The notes: a model not told the origin generated them from the sequence alone. Shown: positions 52,954-60,719, counted from the stretch's first letter. The stretch is DNA of 64,000 bases from Prevotella sp. (GCA_017941345.1 JAGAWQ010000005.1:1-64000), one strand, 5' to 3'. Made by a program: numbers and translations.

Positions 52954-53340
52954 ATGATTATGAACAAGAAGACTATGAAATGGCTTGGCGCATTGGCCTT
53001 GATGGTGATGTGCATGTTTACGTTTAGTGCCTGTGGTGGCGATGATGACAACGGAGGCGGGAGCAGCACTTCTGCCCTTGTGGGTACGTGGAGAATGGAC
53101 TTTGGGACAAGTTCCTATTCCCTGCTAATAGTCAATCAAAATGGAACAGGGCAATACAAAGAATTTGATAAGGGCTCTTGGGAATTTGATTTTTCTTTCA
53201 CTTACACTTACAACGATGGCGTTATTTATGCTAATGGTAATGGAAAGACACTAAAAATCGAAGTGTTGAGCGTCAGCAATACGATGCTTGTGTTAAATGA
53301 CTTTCCTGACAAAGGAGCGAATACGTTCATAAAACAATGA
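52954..53340 (+). CDS. Small lipoprotein, lipocalin-like
   Basis: 128 aa (ATG 52960 is equally possible). Lipoprotein signal with lipobox FSAC, followed by GGDDDNGGGSS, an acidic/glycine linker seen in many surface lipoproteins of this phylum. The body LVGTWRMDFG...LLIVNQNGTGQYKEF...SWEFDFSFTYTYNDGVIYANG has the pattern of a lipocalin-like/DUF4923-type beta-barrel domain. Function unknown. It has its own consensus promoter and terminator, so it is monocistronic. The longer frame upstream is leader DNA. Confidence 0.75.
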   Translation: MIMNKKTMKWLGALALMVMCMFTFSACGGDDDNGGGSSTSALVGTWRMDFGTSSYSLLIVNQNGTGQYKEFDKGSWEFDFSFTYTYNDGVIYANGNGKTLKIEVLSVSNTMLVLNDFPDKGANTFIKQ

Positions 53341-53354
53341 TTGAACAATATCAC

Positions 53355-53394
53355 AAGAGGAGGATGTGTCAAAAAATAGGCATATCCTCCTCTT
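53355..53394. terminator. Bidirectional terminator
   Basis: 14-bp arms (AAGAGGAGGATGTG and CATATCCTCCTCTT, one wobble pair), T tract TTTTACTATTTTTT on the plus side; it serves the small lipoprotein and, in reverse, the HU-like gene ending at 53398. Confidence 0.75.
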
Positions 53395-53397
53395 TTA

Positions 53398-54000
53398 CTA
53401 TTTTTTGCTCACCCATACTTTGTGTGAGGCAGCACCTTTGACCTTGATGCCTGAATTGGGGTCAATGACGAGCTTGGCGAGTTCGCGTGAGGCTGAGGTG
53501 TAGCTGAGGCTGTTGAGGTTGGCGTATTCTTGTAGGGTAATGAAGCCGTGACGGTCGATGTGCTGGAGTGCGCGTTGCAGGCGTTCTTCAGGGCTGTAGG
53601 GCGAGGGCTGCTGTGGGGTGCTGGGCGTCAGTTCGAAGGTCTCCTCGCGGTTGATGGCATCCACCAATTTCCTGTCTACCTTGAAATTCACATCCTTCAC
53701 CCTCACGTGGTGGTATTTCTTCTGCGTTTCATTGTCGACAAATTCCAGCGAGAGCGAGAATACGCCTAGGTTGTCGATTTTCATGGTGTGTCCCATTGGG
53801 AGATATGACTTCAGCACAACAGCCAGCGTGTCGAGCACACCACGAACGGTTGCCTTGCTGAAGGCTGGCGAATTGGCATTGATGAGCTCAACGACCTTGT
53901 CGTAGTCGAACTCCGTATAGACTTGCATCTTAGGGAATGCCTTTCCCTCACTACCGTTGCCCATGCCTGCGGGCATTTCCTTGATTACATAATTTGCCAT
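53398..54000 (-). CDS. HU-like DNA-binding protein with extra C-terminal domain
   Basis: 200 aa. Residues about 1-125 match the HU/HIG-type histone-like fold of Bacteroidota (FPKMQVYTEFDYDKVVELINANSPAFSKATVRGVLDTLAVVLKSYLPMGHTMKIDNLGVFSLSLEFVD). A Pro/Ser-rich linker (TPSTPQQPSPYSPE) leads to a 70-residue helical end (RLQRALQHIDRHGFITLQEYANLNSLSYTSASRELAKLV) that looks like a winged helix-turn-helix. A DNA-binding or nucleoid-associated role is likely; targets are unknown. A consensus promoter stands upstream and its leader contains four 21-bp repeats. The protein at 60073 has the same architecture. Confidence 0.75.
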   Translation of the reverse strand: MANYVIKEMPAGMGNGSEGKAFPKMQVYTEFDYDKVVELINANSPAFSKATVRGVLDTLAVVLKSYLPMGHTMKIDNLGVFSLSLEFVDNETQKKYHHVRVKDVNFKVDRKLVDAINREETFELTPSTPQQPSPYSPEERLQRALQHIDRHGFITLQEYANLNSLSYTSASRELAKLVIDPNSGIKVKGAASHKVWVSKK

Positions 54001-54022
54001 ATTACCTATGTTTTTTTTGTTT

Positions 54023-54106
54023 CACGTCCTGCAATCTATATTGCACAACCTGAAATTTGCATTCCACGACCTGCAATTTACATTTCACGACCTGCAATTA
54101 AAATTT
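54023..54106. repeat. 21-bp tandem repeat, four copies, in the leader of the HU-like gene
   Basis: Units at 54023, 54044, 54065 and 54086, each starting CAC(G/A)(T/A)CCTG(C/A)AAT. They fall between the promoter and the start codon, so they would be transcribed as the 5' leader of the HU-like gene. Confidence 0.9.
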
Positions 54107-54110
54107 TCTG

Positions 54111-54142
54111 CAAAGGTACAAAAAAATATCCCCAAATGCAAA
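54111..54142 (-). promoter_or_regulatory. Consensus promoter of the HU-like gene
   Basis: On the minus strand TTTG (54142-54139), 20 bases, TACCTTTG (54118-54111): exact Bacteroidota architecture, giving a leader of about 105 bases. Confidence 0.75.
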
Positions 54143-54190
54143 ACATTCAGGGATTATTCTTCGCCAAATTCTAAAAAAGTCTCTGTCTTT

Positions 54191-55774
54191 CTATAATACT
54201 TGGTCTGACGGCTGCTCTTGATGCCCAGTCTTTTTTTCCTCCAGATAGCCCCAGATGGTGAGCTCCTTGTCGGCCAGCGGCGTCTTAAAGCAGAAACTGG
54301 CCAGATAGCCTACGACGAGGACGATGAGGTGGCTGTATACACCCAGCATGTATTTATGGTGCGAGAAGTTCCAGTCGCCCAGGTCGAGCAGCGTCTGCTT
54401 GATGCCGTCGCCGTCGATGTCGACCTTTGTCGATGTCAGCACAGCATAGGCCGTATAGATGACGGCAGCGGCGATGCCGATATAGAGGCCTTGCTTGTTG
54501 GCACGACGGCTGAACAGGCCCAGCACGAAGATGCCCACAATGCCTGCAGAGAAGATGGCGTAGAGCGAGAATAGGGCTCCCAGTACGCCCTCGCCGCCCC
54601 ATGAGATGTAGAGGCAGGCGACGCCGATGGCGCCAATGCCTGAAGCCACGACCATCCACTTGCCAAAGCGCAACTGTTGCTGGTCGGTAGCATCCTTCTT
54701 GAAGCGCTTGTAGTAGTCTTGAACGGCAATGGCCGACAAACAGTTCAGGTCAGAGTCCAGCGACGAGATGGCGGCAGCAGCCAAAGCCGCGATGATGAGG
54801 CCTCGAATGCCTACGGGCAACTCATGGGCGATGAAGTAGGGGAATACCTCGTCGGCCTTGATGCCCTCAGGCAACAGAGGGGCTCCTTGCGCATGATAGT
54901 AGGCAAAGAGTGCCGTGCCGATGAACATAAACAGCGCCCAGATGGGAACCGACATCAGCACGCCGATATAGGCCGCCTTCTTCGCTTCCTTGTCGTTCTT
55001 GGCAGCCAGATAGCGTTGCACGATGGTCTGGTCGGTGCCGTATTTCTGCAAGGCGTAGAAGATGCCGTTGAGCACCATCACTAAGAAGCAGAGCTCAGAC
55101 AGGCTCCAGTCGTAGGGGCCGAAGCTGATTTTGTTGTATTCAGAGGCGATGCGGAAGGTCTCGGCAGGTCCACCCTCAATGCCGAACATGAGGATGCCGA
55201 TACAGATGATGCCTCCGCCGATGAGCAGGAAGCCTTGTGCCACATCCATCCACACGATAGCCTCCATACCGCCAAACAGCGTCAGGATGATAATCGTAAT
55301 GCCTAAGATGAGTACGATGCTATAGATGTTCATGTTCAGGAACGTCGCCAGCGCCATCGATACGAGGAAGAATACGGTGCCGGCCTTCGAGAAATGGCCC
55401 AACGTGAAGGCGAACGACGAATAGAGACGTGCAAAGAGTCCGAAGCGGCGTTCGAAGTATTCGTACGTCGACAGGCGGATGACCTTACGGAACAGCGGCA
55501 CGATGATGCCGATGAGTGCCAACAGTACGATGGGGACCATCAGGCCTTGCACCAAGAGTATCCAGTTGTCGGCATACGCGGCACCAGGATAGGCGAGGAA
55601 CGTCACACTCGAAATCAGCGTGGCGAAGATGGAGATGCCTACCGCCCAGGCCGGAATCTTGCCTCCGCCAGCGAAGTATTGCGAGGTGTCCTTCTGCTTA
55701 TGGGCGAACCAGACGCCTGTGCCGATAGCTGCCAAGATGGACAGCAAGACAATAATGTAGTCAATGATATGCAT
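54191..55774 (-). CDS. Sodium/solute symporter (SSS family)
   Basis: 527 aa with about 13-14 membrane segments. SSS family signatures: DYIIVLLSILAAIGTGVWFAHKQKDTSQYFAGGGKIPAWAVGISIFATLISSVTFLAYPGAAYADNW, FGGMEAIVWMDVAQGFLLIGGG, QTIVQRYLAAKND and AALAAAAISSLDSDLNCLSAI. Relatives in this phylum carry sialic acid, glucose/galactose or uronates. It lies 50 bases after a DapA-family aldolase gene in the same direction, which suggests uptake of an acidic sugar cleaved by that aldolase. The actual substrate is not determined. The spacer to the aldolase gene is made of ATTTCTTTC-like words. Confidence 0.85.
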   Translation of the reverse strand: MHIIDYIIVLLSILAAIGTGVWFAHKQKDTSQYFAGGGKIPAWAVGISIFATLISSVTFLAYPGAAYADNWILLVQGLMVPIVLLALIGIIVPLFRKVIRLSTYEYFERRFGLFARLYSSFAFTLGHFSKAGTVFFLVSMALATFLNMNIYSIVLILGITIIILTLFGGMEAIVWMDVAQGFLLIGGGIICIGILMFGIEGGPAETFRIASEYNKISFGPYDWSLSELCFLVMVLNGIFYALQKYGTDQTIVQRYLAAKNDKEAKKAAYIGVLMSVPIWALFMFIGTALFAYYHAQGAPLLPEGIKADEVFPYFIAHELPVGIRGLIIAALAAAAISSLDSDLNCLSAIAVQDYYKRFKKDATDQQQLRFGKWMVVASGIGAIGVACLYISWGGEGVLGALFSLYAIFSAGIVGIFVLGLFSRRANKQGLYIGIAAAVIYTAYAVLTSTKVDIDGDGIKQTLLDLGDWNFSHHKYMLGVYSHLIVLVVGYLASFCFKTPLADKELTIWGYLEEKKTGHQEQPSDQVL

Positions 55775-55824
55775 TACTTCATTTCTTCATTTACATTTCT
55801 TTCATTTTTCATTTCTTTCTTTTC

Positions 55825-56712
55825 TCATTTGAGCTTATTGACGATGTCTTGCTCTTCTTCGGCTGACAGACGGGTCAGCGGCATCAGCATCCAAGGCTCG
55901 CAGAGTCCTTTCGTACTCATCATCACCTTCAGGGCGGTAAGGCTCTGTCCGAGGGTACGGTCCTTCTGGTAAATCTTGGCTATCTCGTTGGTCTCGTCCT
56001 GTAAGCGGTTGGCAGTCTGCATATCACCCTTGATGGCAGCCTCGTACAGTTCATTGAACATCTCCGGCACGAAGTTGCCCGTAGAGGGCACGATACCGTT
56101 GCCGCCCAATTCCAACGAGTGGGCACTCTGGGCAGCCCATCCGCAGAAGTAGGCGAAGTCGGGGTGCGTCTTGGTAATCTCGATGCACTGCGCCATACGC
56201 TCCAAGTCGCGCTCGGAGTCTTTCAGACCGACAATGTTGGGATGGTCAGCCAGCTTATTAATAATAGGTACGGGTATGGACATGTGCGTCGTGGCCAAGA
56301 TGTTGTAGAGCATCAGCGGCCCTGTGATGCAGTCGGCCAACGTCTTGTAGTACTCGTACATCTGGTCTTCTGTCAGCGCATAGTAGGTAGGCAGCGTGGC
56401 TACAATCACGTCGGCCCCTAATGCGGTATACACCTCAGCCTGACGCACTTGCTCGCTGAAGCAGTTGCCCGTCAGTCCGGCATAAATGGTGATGCGCTTG
56501 TTGGCAGCCTTGACCGCTGTCTCCACAAACAACTGTCCGTCAGCCTGACTCACGCTGTTGCCCTCGCCGGTAGTGCCCATCAGCAGGGGCGAAACGTTAT
56601 TCTCGGCAAAAAAGTTAATGATTCGCTCGACAGCCTGGGTGTCCAGCTGTCCGTCCTGGGTGACTGGGGTGACCATCGGCACCACCACACCACGATACTT
56701 ACTCTTATTCAT
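55825..56712 (-). CDS. DapA/NanA-family aldolase
   Basis: 295 aa TIM-barrel lyase of the dihydrodipicolinate synthase/N-acetylneuraminate lyase superfamily. VVVPMVTPVTQDGQLD, LLMGTTGEGNSVS, the proton-relay Tyr in LMLYNI (about Y136) and the Schiff-base Lys in VGLKDS (about K164) are all in register. Conserved positions do not settle between DapA, sialate lyase and keto-deoxy sugar acid aldolase. The pairing with a sugar-type SSS symporter and the lack of lysine genes nearby favour a catabolic aldolase for a 2-keto-3-deoxy acid or sialic acid. A weak minus-strand AATATTTG lies about 95 bases upstream. Confidence 0.82.
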   Translation of the reverse strand: MNKSKYRGVVVPMVTPVTQDGQLDTQAVERIINFFAENNVSPLLMGTTGEGNSVSQADGQLFVETAVKAANKRITIYAGLTGNCFSEQVRQAEVYTALGADVIVATLPTYYALTEDQMYEYYKTLADCITGPLMLYNILATTHMSIPVPIINKLADHPNIVGLKDSERDLERMAQCIEITKTHPDFAYFCGWAAQSAHSLELGGNGIVPSTGNFVPEMFNELYEAAIKGDMQTANRLQDETNEIAKIYQKDRTLGQSLTALKVMMSTKGLCEPWMLMPLTRLSAEEEQDIVNKLK

Positions 56713-56846
56713 ACGCTTTAAAAGTTTTTGTTATCTGTTTATATATGAATGACGTACGAGAGTCGGAAACGTAATCGCTCTTCTTAATTAACTATTTTTT
56801 GCAAATATTTCTCTATGAAACATGCATAAGATTTGGGTAATTTTTG

Positions 56847-56854
56847 TACCTTTG
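56847..56854 (+). promoter_or_regulatory. -7 promoter element TACCTTTG of nrdDG
   Basis: Exact TAnnTTTG match with a leader of about 120 bases before the nrdD ATG. No matched TTTG at the usual distance. Confidence 0.65.
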
Positions 56855-56871
56855 CAGTCGATTCGGGTTTA

Positions 56872-56935
56872 CCAAAACGGGAAACTTTTTCCGGAATCGA
56901 AGCTGAAAAGTTTTCCAAAACGGACAACTTTAACC
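56872..56935 (+). promoter_or_regulatory. nrdD leader with direct repeats and hairpin
   Basis: Two 21-base copies starting CCAAAACGG (56872-56892 and 56915-56935, 17 of 21 identical) lie in the 5' leader. The first copy's GGGAAACTTTTTCC can also pair with GAAAAGTTTTCC at about 56905-56916. No NrdR box was found. It may be a regulatory leader. Confidence 0.45.
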
Positions 56936-56977
56936 AGGAAGAAGAGAGAATTATTAACTAAAAACGAACGATATAAA

Positions 56978-59077
56978 ATGGAGATGAAGAATTTCACCAT
57001 TACCAAGCGAGACGGCTCTAAAGACCAGTTTTCATTGGACAAAATCATGAACGCGATAGTTAAGGCGTTCGAGAGTGTAGAGGTTCCTGCTGACCTCGGA
57101 ACAATTTCAAAAATTCTCAGCCACCTGGATATCAAGGACGATATCACGGTTGAGGATATTCAGAACCAAGTGGAGGAGTCGCTGATGAGCGAAGGCTTCT
57201 ACAAGGTGGCCAAGTCGTTCATGCTTTACCGTCAGGCTCACACCGAGGACCGTGAGACGCTGCAGAAGCTCCAGTTCCTGTCAGAGTACTGCGAGTCGGC
57301 CAATGCCGCTACCAGTTCGAAGTTCGATGCCAATGCCAATGTGGAGCACAAGAACATTGCCACGCTGATTGGTGAGCTGCCTAAGTCAAACTTCATCCGC
57401 CTGAACCGTCGCCTGCTGACCGAGCGCATCAAGAAGATGTACGGCAAGGAGCTGGCCGACGAGTATATCGACAAGCTGACACACCACTTTATATATAAGA
57501 ACGACGAGACCTCGCTGGCCAACTACTGTGCGTCCATCACCATGTATCCTTGGCTCATCGGCGGCACGACAGCCATTGGTGGCAACTCGACGGCTCCCAC
57601 CAACCTGAAGTCGTTTGCCGGTGGTTTCATCAACATGGTCTTCATGGTCAGCTCCATGCTGGCTGGTGCATGTGCCACCCCTGAGTTCCTGATGTACATG
57701 AACTACTTCATCGGCAACGAGTACGGCAAGGACTATTGGAAGCATCCTGAGCAGCAGGCCGACCTCTCGCTGAAGAAGCGTACCATCGACAAGGTGATTA
57801 CCGACTACTTCGAGCAGATTGTCTATTCGCTGAACCAGCCCACCGGTGCACGCAACTACCAGGCGGTGTTCTGGAATGTGGCATACTACGATAAGTACTA
57901 CTTCGAGAGCATCTTCGGCGAGTTCTACTTCCCCGATGGCTCACAGCCCGACTGGGAGGGACTCTCTTGGCTGCAGAAGCGCTTCATGAAGTGGTTCAAC
58001 CAAGAGCGTACGAAGACCCTGCTGACCTTCCCTGTAGAGACGATGGCTCTGCTCGTCGACGAGAATGGCGAGCCGAAGGATAAGGAGTGGGGCGACTTCA
58101 CGGCAGAGATGTATGCTGAGGGCCACTCGTTCTTCACCTATATGAGCGACAATGCCGACTCGCTCTCATCATGCTGCCGTCTGCGCAACGAGATAACCGA
58201 CAACGGCTTCTCTTACACGCTGGGTGCCGGTGGTGTCTCCACGGGTTCGAAGTCGGTGCTCACCATCAACCTGAACCGTTGCATCCAGTATGCTGTCAAC
58301 CATAAGATAGACTATCTGGAGTATCTGGCTCACGTCATCGACCTGTGCCACAAGGTGCAGCTGGCTTACAACGAGAACCTGAAGGAACTGCAGGAGCACG
58401 GCATGCTACCGCTGTTCGATGCCGGCTACATCAACATTGCCCGTCAGTATCTGACCATCGGTATCAACGGTCTGGTGGAGGCTGCTGAGTTCATGGGCCT
58501 GAAGATTACGCCTAACGATGACTACAAGAAGTTCGTACAGGGCATTCTGGGTCTGATTGAGAAGTACAACAAGCAGTACCGCACGAAGGATGTGATGTTC
58601 AACTGCGAGATGATTCCTGCCGAGAATGTGGGTGTGAAGCATGCCAAGTGGGACCGTGAGGACGGTTACTTCGTACCTCGCGACTGCTACAACAGCTATT
58701 TCTATGTCGTTGAGGATGACTCGCTGAGCGTGATTGATAAGTTCAAACTGCACGGACGCCCCTATATCGAGCACCTGACTGGTGGCTCCGCCCTGCATAT
58801 GAATCTGGAGGAGCACCTGTCGAAGCAGCAGTATCTGCACCTGCTGAAGGTGGCTGCCCAGGAGGGATGCAACTACTTCACGTTCAACATCCCCAACACC
58901 GTCTGCAACGAGTGCGGCCATATCGACAAGCGTTATCTGCATGAGTGTCCGCATTGCCACTCGAAGAATGTGGACTACATGACCCGCATCATTGGCTACC
59001 TGAAGCGTGTCTCTAATTTCTCGCAGGCACGTCAGGAAGAGGCCTCTCGTCGTTACTACGCTCACGCTGCTAAGTAA
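56978..59077 (+). CDS. nrdD: Anaerobic ribonucleoside-triphosphate reductase
   Basis: 699 aa from ATG 56978 (MEMKNFTITKRDGSKDQFSLDKI); the frame extends upstream through the leader and promoter, which rules out earlier starts. An N-terminal ATP-cone (residues about 5-90) gives allosteric control. The ten-stranded barrel follows (FAGGFINMVFMVSSMLAGACATPEFLMYMNYF; SCCRLRNEI...TLGAGGVSTGSKSVLTINLNRC). The C-terminal zinc site is CNECGHIDKRYLHECPHCHSKN and the glycyl-radical loop is RIIGYLKRVSNFS (Gly about 673), with Ile-Ile where many NrdD have Cys-containing RxCGYL. It makes dNTP precursors without oxygen, as expected for a strict anaerobe. Its activase gene follows 4 bases later. Confidence 0.96.
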   Translation: MEMKNFTITKRDGSKDQFSLDKIMNAIVKAFESVEVPADLGTISKILSHLDIKDDITVEDIQNQVEESLMSEGFYKVAKSFMLYRQAHTEDRETLQKLQFLSEYCESANAATSSKFDANANVEHKNIATLIGELPKSNFIRLNRRLLTERIKKMYGKELADEYIDKLTHHFIYKNDETSLANYCASITMYPWLIGGTTAIGGNSTAPTNLKSFAGGFINMVFMVSSMLAGACATPEFLMYMNYFIGNEYGKDYWKHPEQQADLSLKKRTIDKVITDYFEQIVYSLNQPTGARNYQAVFWNVAYYDKYYFESIFGEFYFPDGSQPDWEGLSWLQKRFMKWFNQERTKTLLTFPVETMALLVDENGEPKDKEWGDFTAEMYAEGHSFFTYMSDNADSLSSCCRLRNEITDNGFSYTLGAGGVSTGSKSVLTINLNRCIQYAVNHKIDYLEYLAHVIDLCHKVQLAYNENLKELQEHGMLPLFDAGYINIARQYLTIGINGLVEAAEFMGLKITPNDDYKKFVQGILGLIEKYNKQYRTKDVMFNCEMIPAENVGVKHAKWDREDGYFVPRDCYNSYFYVVEDDSLSVIDKFKLHGRPYIEHLTGGSALHMNLEEHLSKQQYLHLLKVAAQEGCNYFTFNIPNTVCNECGHIDKRYLHECPHCHSKNVDYMTRIIGYLKRVSNFSQARQEEASRRYYAHAAK

Positions 59078-59081
59078 GGCT

Positions 59082-59567
59082 ATGCTGAAATACGTCAATA
59101 CAGGAGTTGTTTTTCAGGAGATACCCGACGAAGTGACACTGGCAATCAATATTTCAAATTGCCCGTGTCACTGCCCGGGTTGTCATAGCCATTATCTGTG
59201 GGAAGACATCGGCATGCCGCTGGATACCGATGCCATCGACCAGTTTGTCGACCAGTATGGTACCGACATTACGTGTATCTCCTTTATGGGAGGCGATGCC
59301 GACCCGAGGGCTGTCAACTCGCTGGCACAATACATCCACGAGTACCATCCGCAGTTCCATGTGGCGTGGTACAGCGGACGTATTCGTATTCCGTCTCTTG
59401 TCAACAAGTCTGATTTCGATTATATCAAGGTCGGACCCTACATCCAACACTTAGGTCCCCTGAAGTCGCCTACCACCAACCAGCGCATGTATCGGCTGAA
59501 GGAGGATGGCAGCTTCGAGGACATCACCTACCGCTTCTGGCGTAAACCGGCAGGCCAGCTGGCCTAA
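59082..59567 (+). CDS. nrdG: Anaerobic ribonucleotide reductase activating protein
   Basis: 161 aa radical-SAM activase that installs the glycyl radical on NrdD. The Fe4S4 motif is CPCHCPGC (Cys-x3-Cys-x2-Cys) near residue 27, followed by HSHYLWEDIG. ISFMGGDADP is the SAM-binding GGE-equivalent (GGD here). DYIKVGPYIQHLGPLKSPTTNQRMYRL is the conserved C-terminal block. The start at 59082 is set by spacing (4 bases after the nrdD stop); an in-frame ATG at 59007 lies inside nrdD. Confidence 0.95.
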   Translation: MLKYVNTGVVFQEIPDEVTLAINISNCPCHCPGCHSHYLWEDIGMPLDTDAIDQFVDQYGTDITCISFMGGDADPRAVNSLAQYIHEYHPQFHVAWYSGRIRIPSLVNKSDFDYIKVGPYIQHLGPLKSPTTNQRMYRLKEDGSFEDITYRFWRKPAGQLA

Positions 59568-59569
59568 AG

Positions 59570-59671
59570 TCATAATGCGTTCTTATATTCCGTAGGTGTC
59601 TGTCCTGTGGAGGCCTTAAAACACTTGCTGAAATACTTGGGGTCGGAGAATCCGCAGAGATAGCTATATCG
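59570..59671 (-). pseudogene. 3' remnant of an AraC-type (or hybrid two-component) regulator
   Basis: The minus strand reads SYLCGFSDPKYFSKCFKASTGQTPTEYKNAL then a stop. This is the second helix-turn-helix of the AraC family (GFsdpkYFSrcFKk..G.tPseYr) and the normal C-terminal end. A stop codon lies in frame at 59674-59672 and no upstream part exists. It is therefore the last 34 codons of a lost regulator, possibly of a hybrid two-component PUL sensor. Confidence 0.8.
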
Positions 59672-59840
59672 TTACAAAGGTACGAAATCTTTTTGAGAAC
59701 ATAGCGGTTTGCCGCAAAAATACACACTATTTAAGAGATACGTGAATAAAGAGCATTTCTGTAAGGGTCTCGCAGGGGTACGCAAGGCTGCTGACGATGG
59801 GCGAGAGGCTGTAGCGCAAGGAGCGAGAAGATATCTGGCA

Positions 59841-59906
59841 ACCTTTCGGGCACGCGCAAAATACCTTTCGGGCATACCCAAAACGCTTTGCGGGCACGCG
59901 CAAAAT
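59841..59906. repeat. 22-bp tandem repeat, three copies
   Basis: Units at 59841, 59863 and 59885 with core (A/G)C(C/T)TT(T/G)CGGGCA and CAAAA near the end. Same period as three other arrays in the window, unrelated sequence. Confidence 0.85.
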
Positions 59907-59956
59907 AGTGTAAAAGCATGAGCAAAATCAACTGTCTTTTTTGTGTTGAGTAAACT

Positions 59957-59989
59957 ATAGCATAGTTATAGCACAGTTATAGTATAGTT
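59957..59989. repeat. 11-bp tandem repeat, three copies
   Basis: ATAGCATAGTT, ATAGCACAGTT, ATAGTATAGTT in direct succession; AACTGTGCTATA follows as an inverted copy of the middle unit, and further ATAGCATAGTT words occur near 60054. Half the period of the 22-bp array next to it. Confidence 0.8.
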
Positions 59990-60072
59990 TTTAGAAACTG
60001 TGCTATAGGATAATAGACTATAAATGAGGTGGTTATAGCGAACTATAGCACCCATAGCATAGTTTGACGCTA

Positions 60073-60696
60073 TTATATCTCTGTATAGATGTATTCCTGA
60101 CCTCGGCGAGTCTTCAACAGTTTGGGATTCTCGCCTTGTGTCCATTGGTTCAATTGCTTGCGGGCCGAATAGTAGGTTAGGCCGGAAGTGCGGGCAAAGG
60201 AGCCGACGGTGACGTAGCCATTGTAGCGTTGCAGGCAATTCTGTAGTACGTCTTCCAAACGTTTTTTATCAGCCAGCAGTTCCAGTGTGTTCGTATTCTC
60301 TATGCGTCGGAATCCGTTGTTCCATCTTTCAAGAGACTCGTCCCATCGCTTGCCAGGCTGGTAGTCGACACCGTTGAATCGGATGTCGCGGGACTTCACG
60401 TCGTCGGGGTCGGTGATTTCACGTATCAGTTCCAGACGTGGGGCAAACGAGCCGATAGGGGTGTCGACACGATAGCCCATAGCCATCAGTTCACCAGCAG
60501 CACTGAGAAACACGTCGAAGGCTCTGGACAGTTCACCATAGCGCAAGCCGTAGTTGCGGCTACAGAAGTCCTCGACACCCTGCATGGTCATCTTGTAGCG
60601 CATAGCAGGTTTGGCATAAACAATGTTCTTCCCATCCTTGCCCTTGGCAGGCGTGGGGTGTACTTCGTAGGGCATTCCGTCTTTTTTCCTTGGCAT
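60073..60696 (-). CDS. HU-like DNA-binding protein with C-terminal winged-helix-like domain
   Basis: 207 aa from ATG 60696 (MPRKKDGMPYEVHP). Residues about 20-130 (IVYAKPAMRYKMTMQGVEDFCSRNYGLRYGELSRAFDVFLSAAGELMAMGYRVDTPIGSFAPRLEL) follow the HU/HIG-type fold. The end (KKRLEDVLQNCLQRYNGYVTVGSFARTSGLTYYSARKQLNQW) looks like a winged helix, as in the related protein at 53398. Probably a nucleoid-associated or regulatory DNA-binding protein. Two copies of a consensus promoter 75 bases apart stand upstream. Longer frames run through these promoters and are not used. Confidence 0.7.
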   Translation of the reverse strand: MPRKKDGMPYEVHPTPAKGKDGKNIVYAKPAMRYKMTMQGVEDFCSRNYGLRYGELSRAFDVFLSAAGELMAMGYRVDTPIGSFAPRLELIREITDPDDVKSRDIRFNGVDYQPGKRWDESLERWNNGFRRIENTNTLELLADKKRLEDVLQNCLQRYNGYVTVGSFARTSGLTYYSARKQLNQWTQGENPKLLKTRRGQEYIYTEI

Positions 60697-60719
60697 ATCG
60701 CTTTCCTTAATTTTTCCTG

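Larger units (their letters stand above)
59568..60072. other. Repeat-rich spacer without an intact gene
   Basis: Contains an AraC-type remnant (59570-59671), a promoter-like TACCTTTG on the minus strand (59682-59675), three 22-bp units (59841-59906), and three 11-bp ATAG(C/T)A(T/C)AGTT units (59957-59989) with inverted echoes up to about 60065. A 70-codon plus-strand frame at 59709-59921 is formed partly by the repeats and has no protein-like features. Confidence 0.65.

Noticed and set aside
54023..54106. CRISPR array
   Set aside because: The 21-bp units are directly contiguous with no spacers; the same holds for the other 21-22-bp arrays, and no cas genes are present.
56713..56846. NrdR boxes upstream of nrdD
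   Set aside because: No pair of sequences resembling the NrdR consensus was found in the region.
59709..59921. Plus-strand 70-codon ORF after nrdG
   Set aside because: Much of it is generated by the 22-bp tandem repeats; no start context, no family resemblance.
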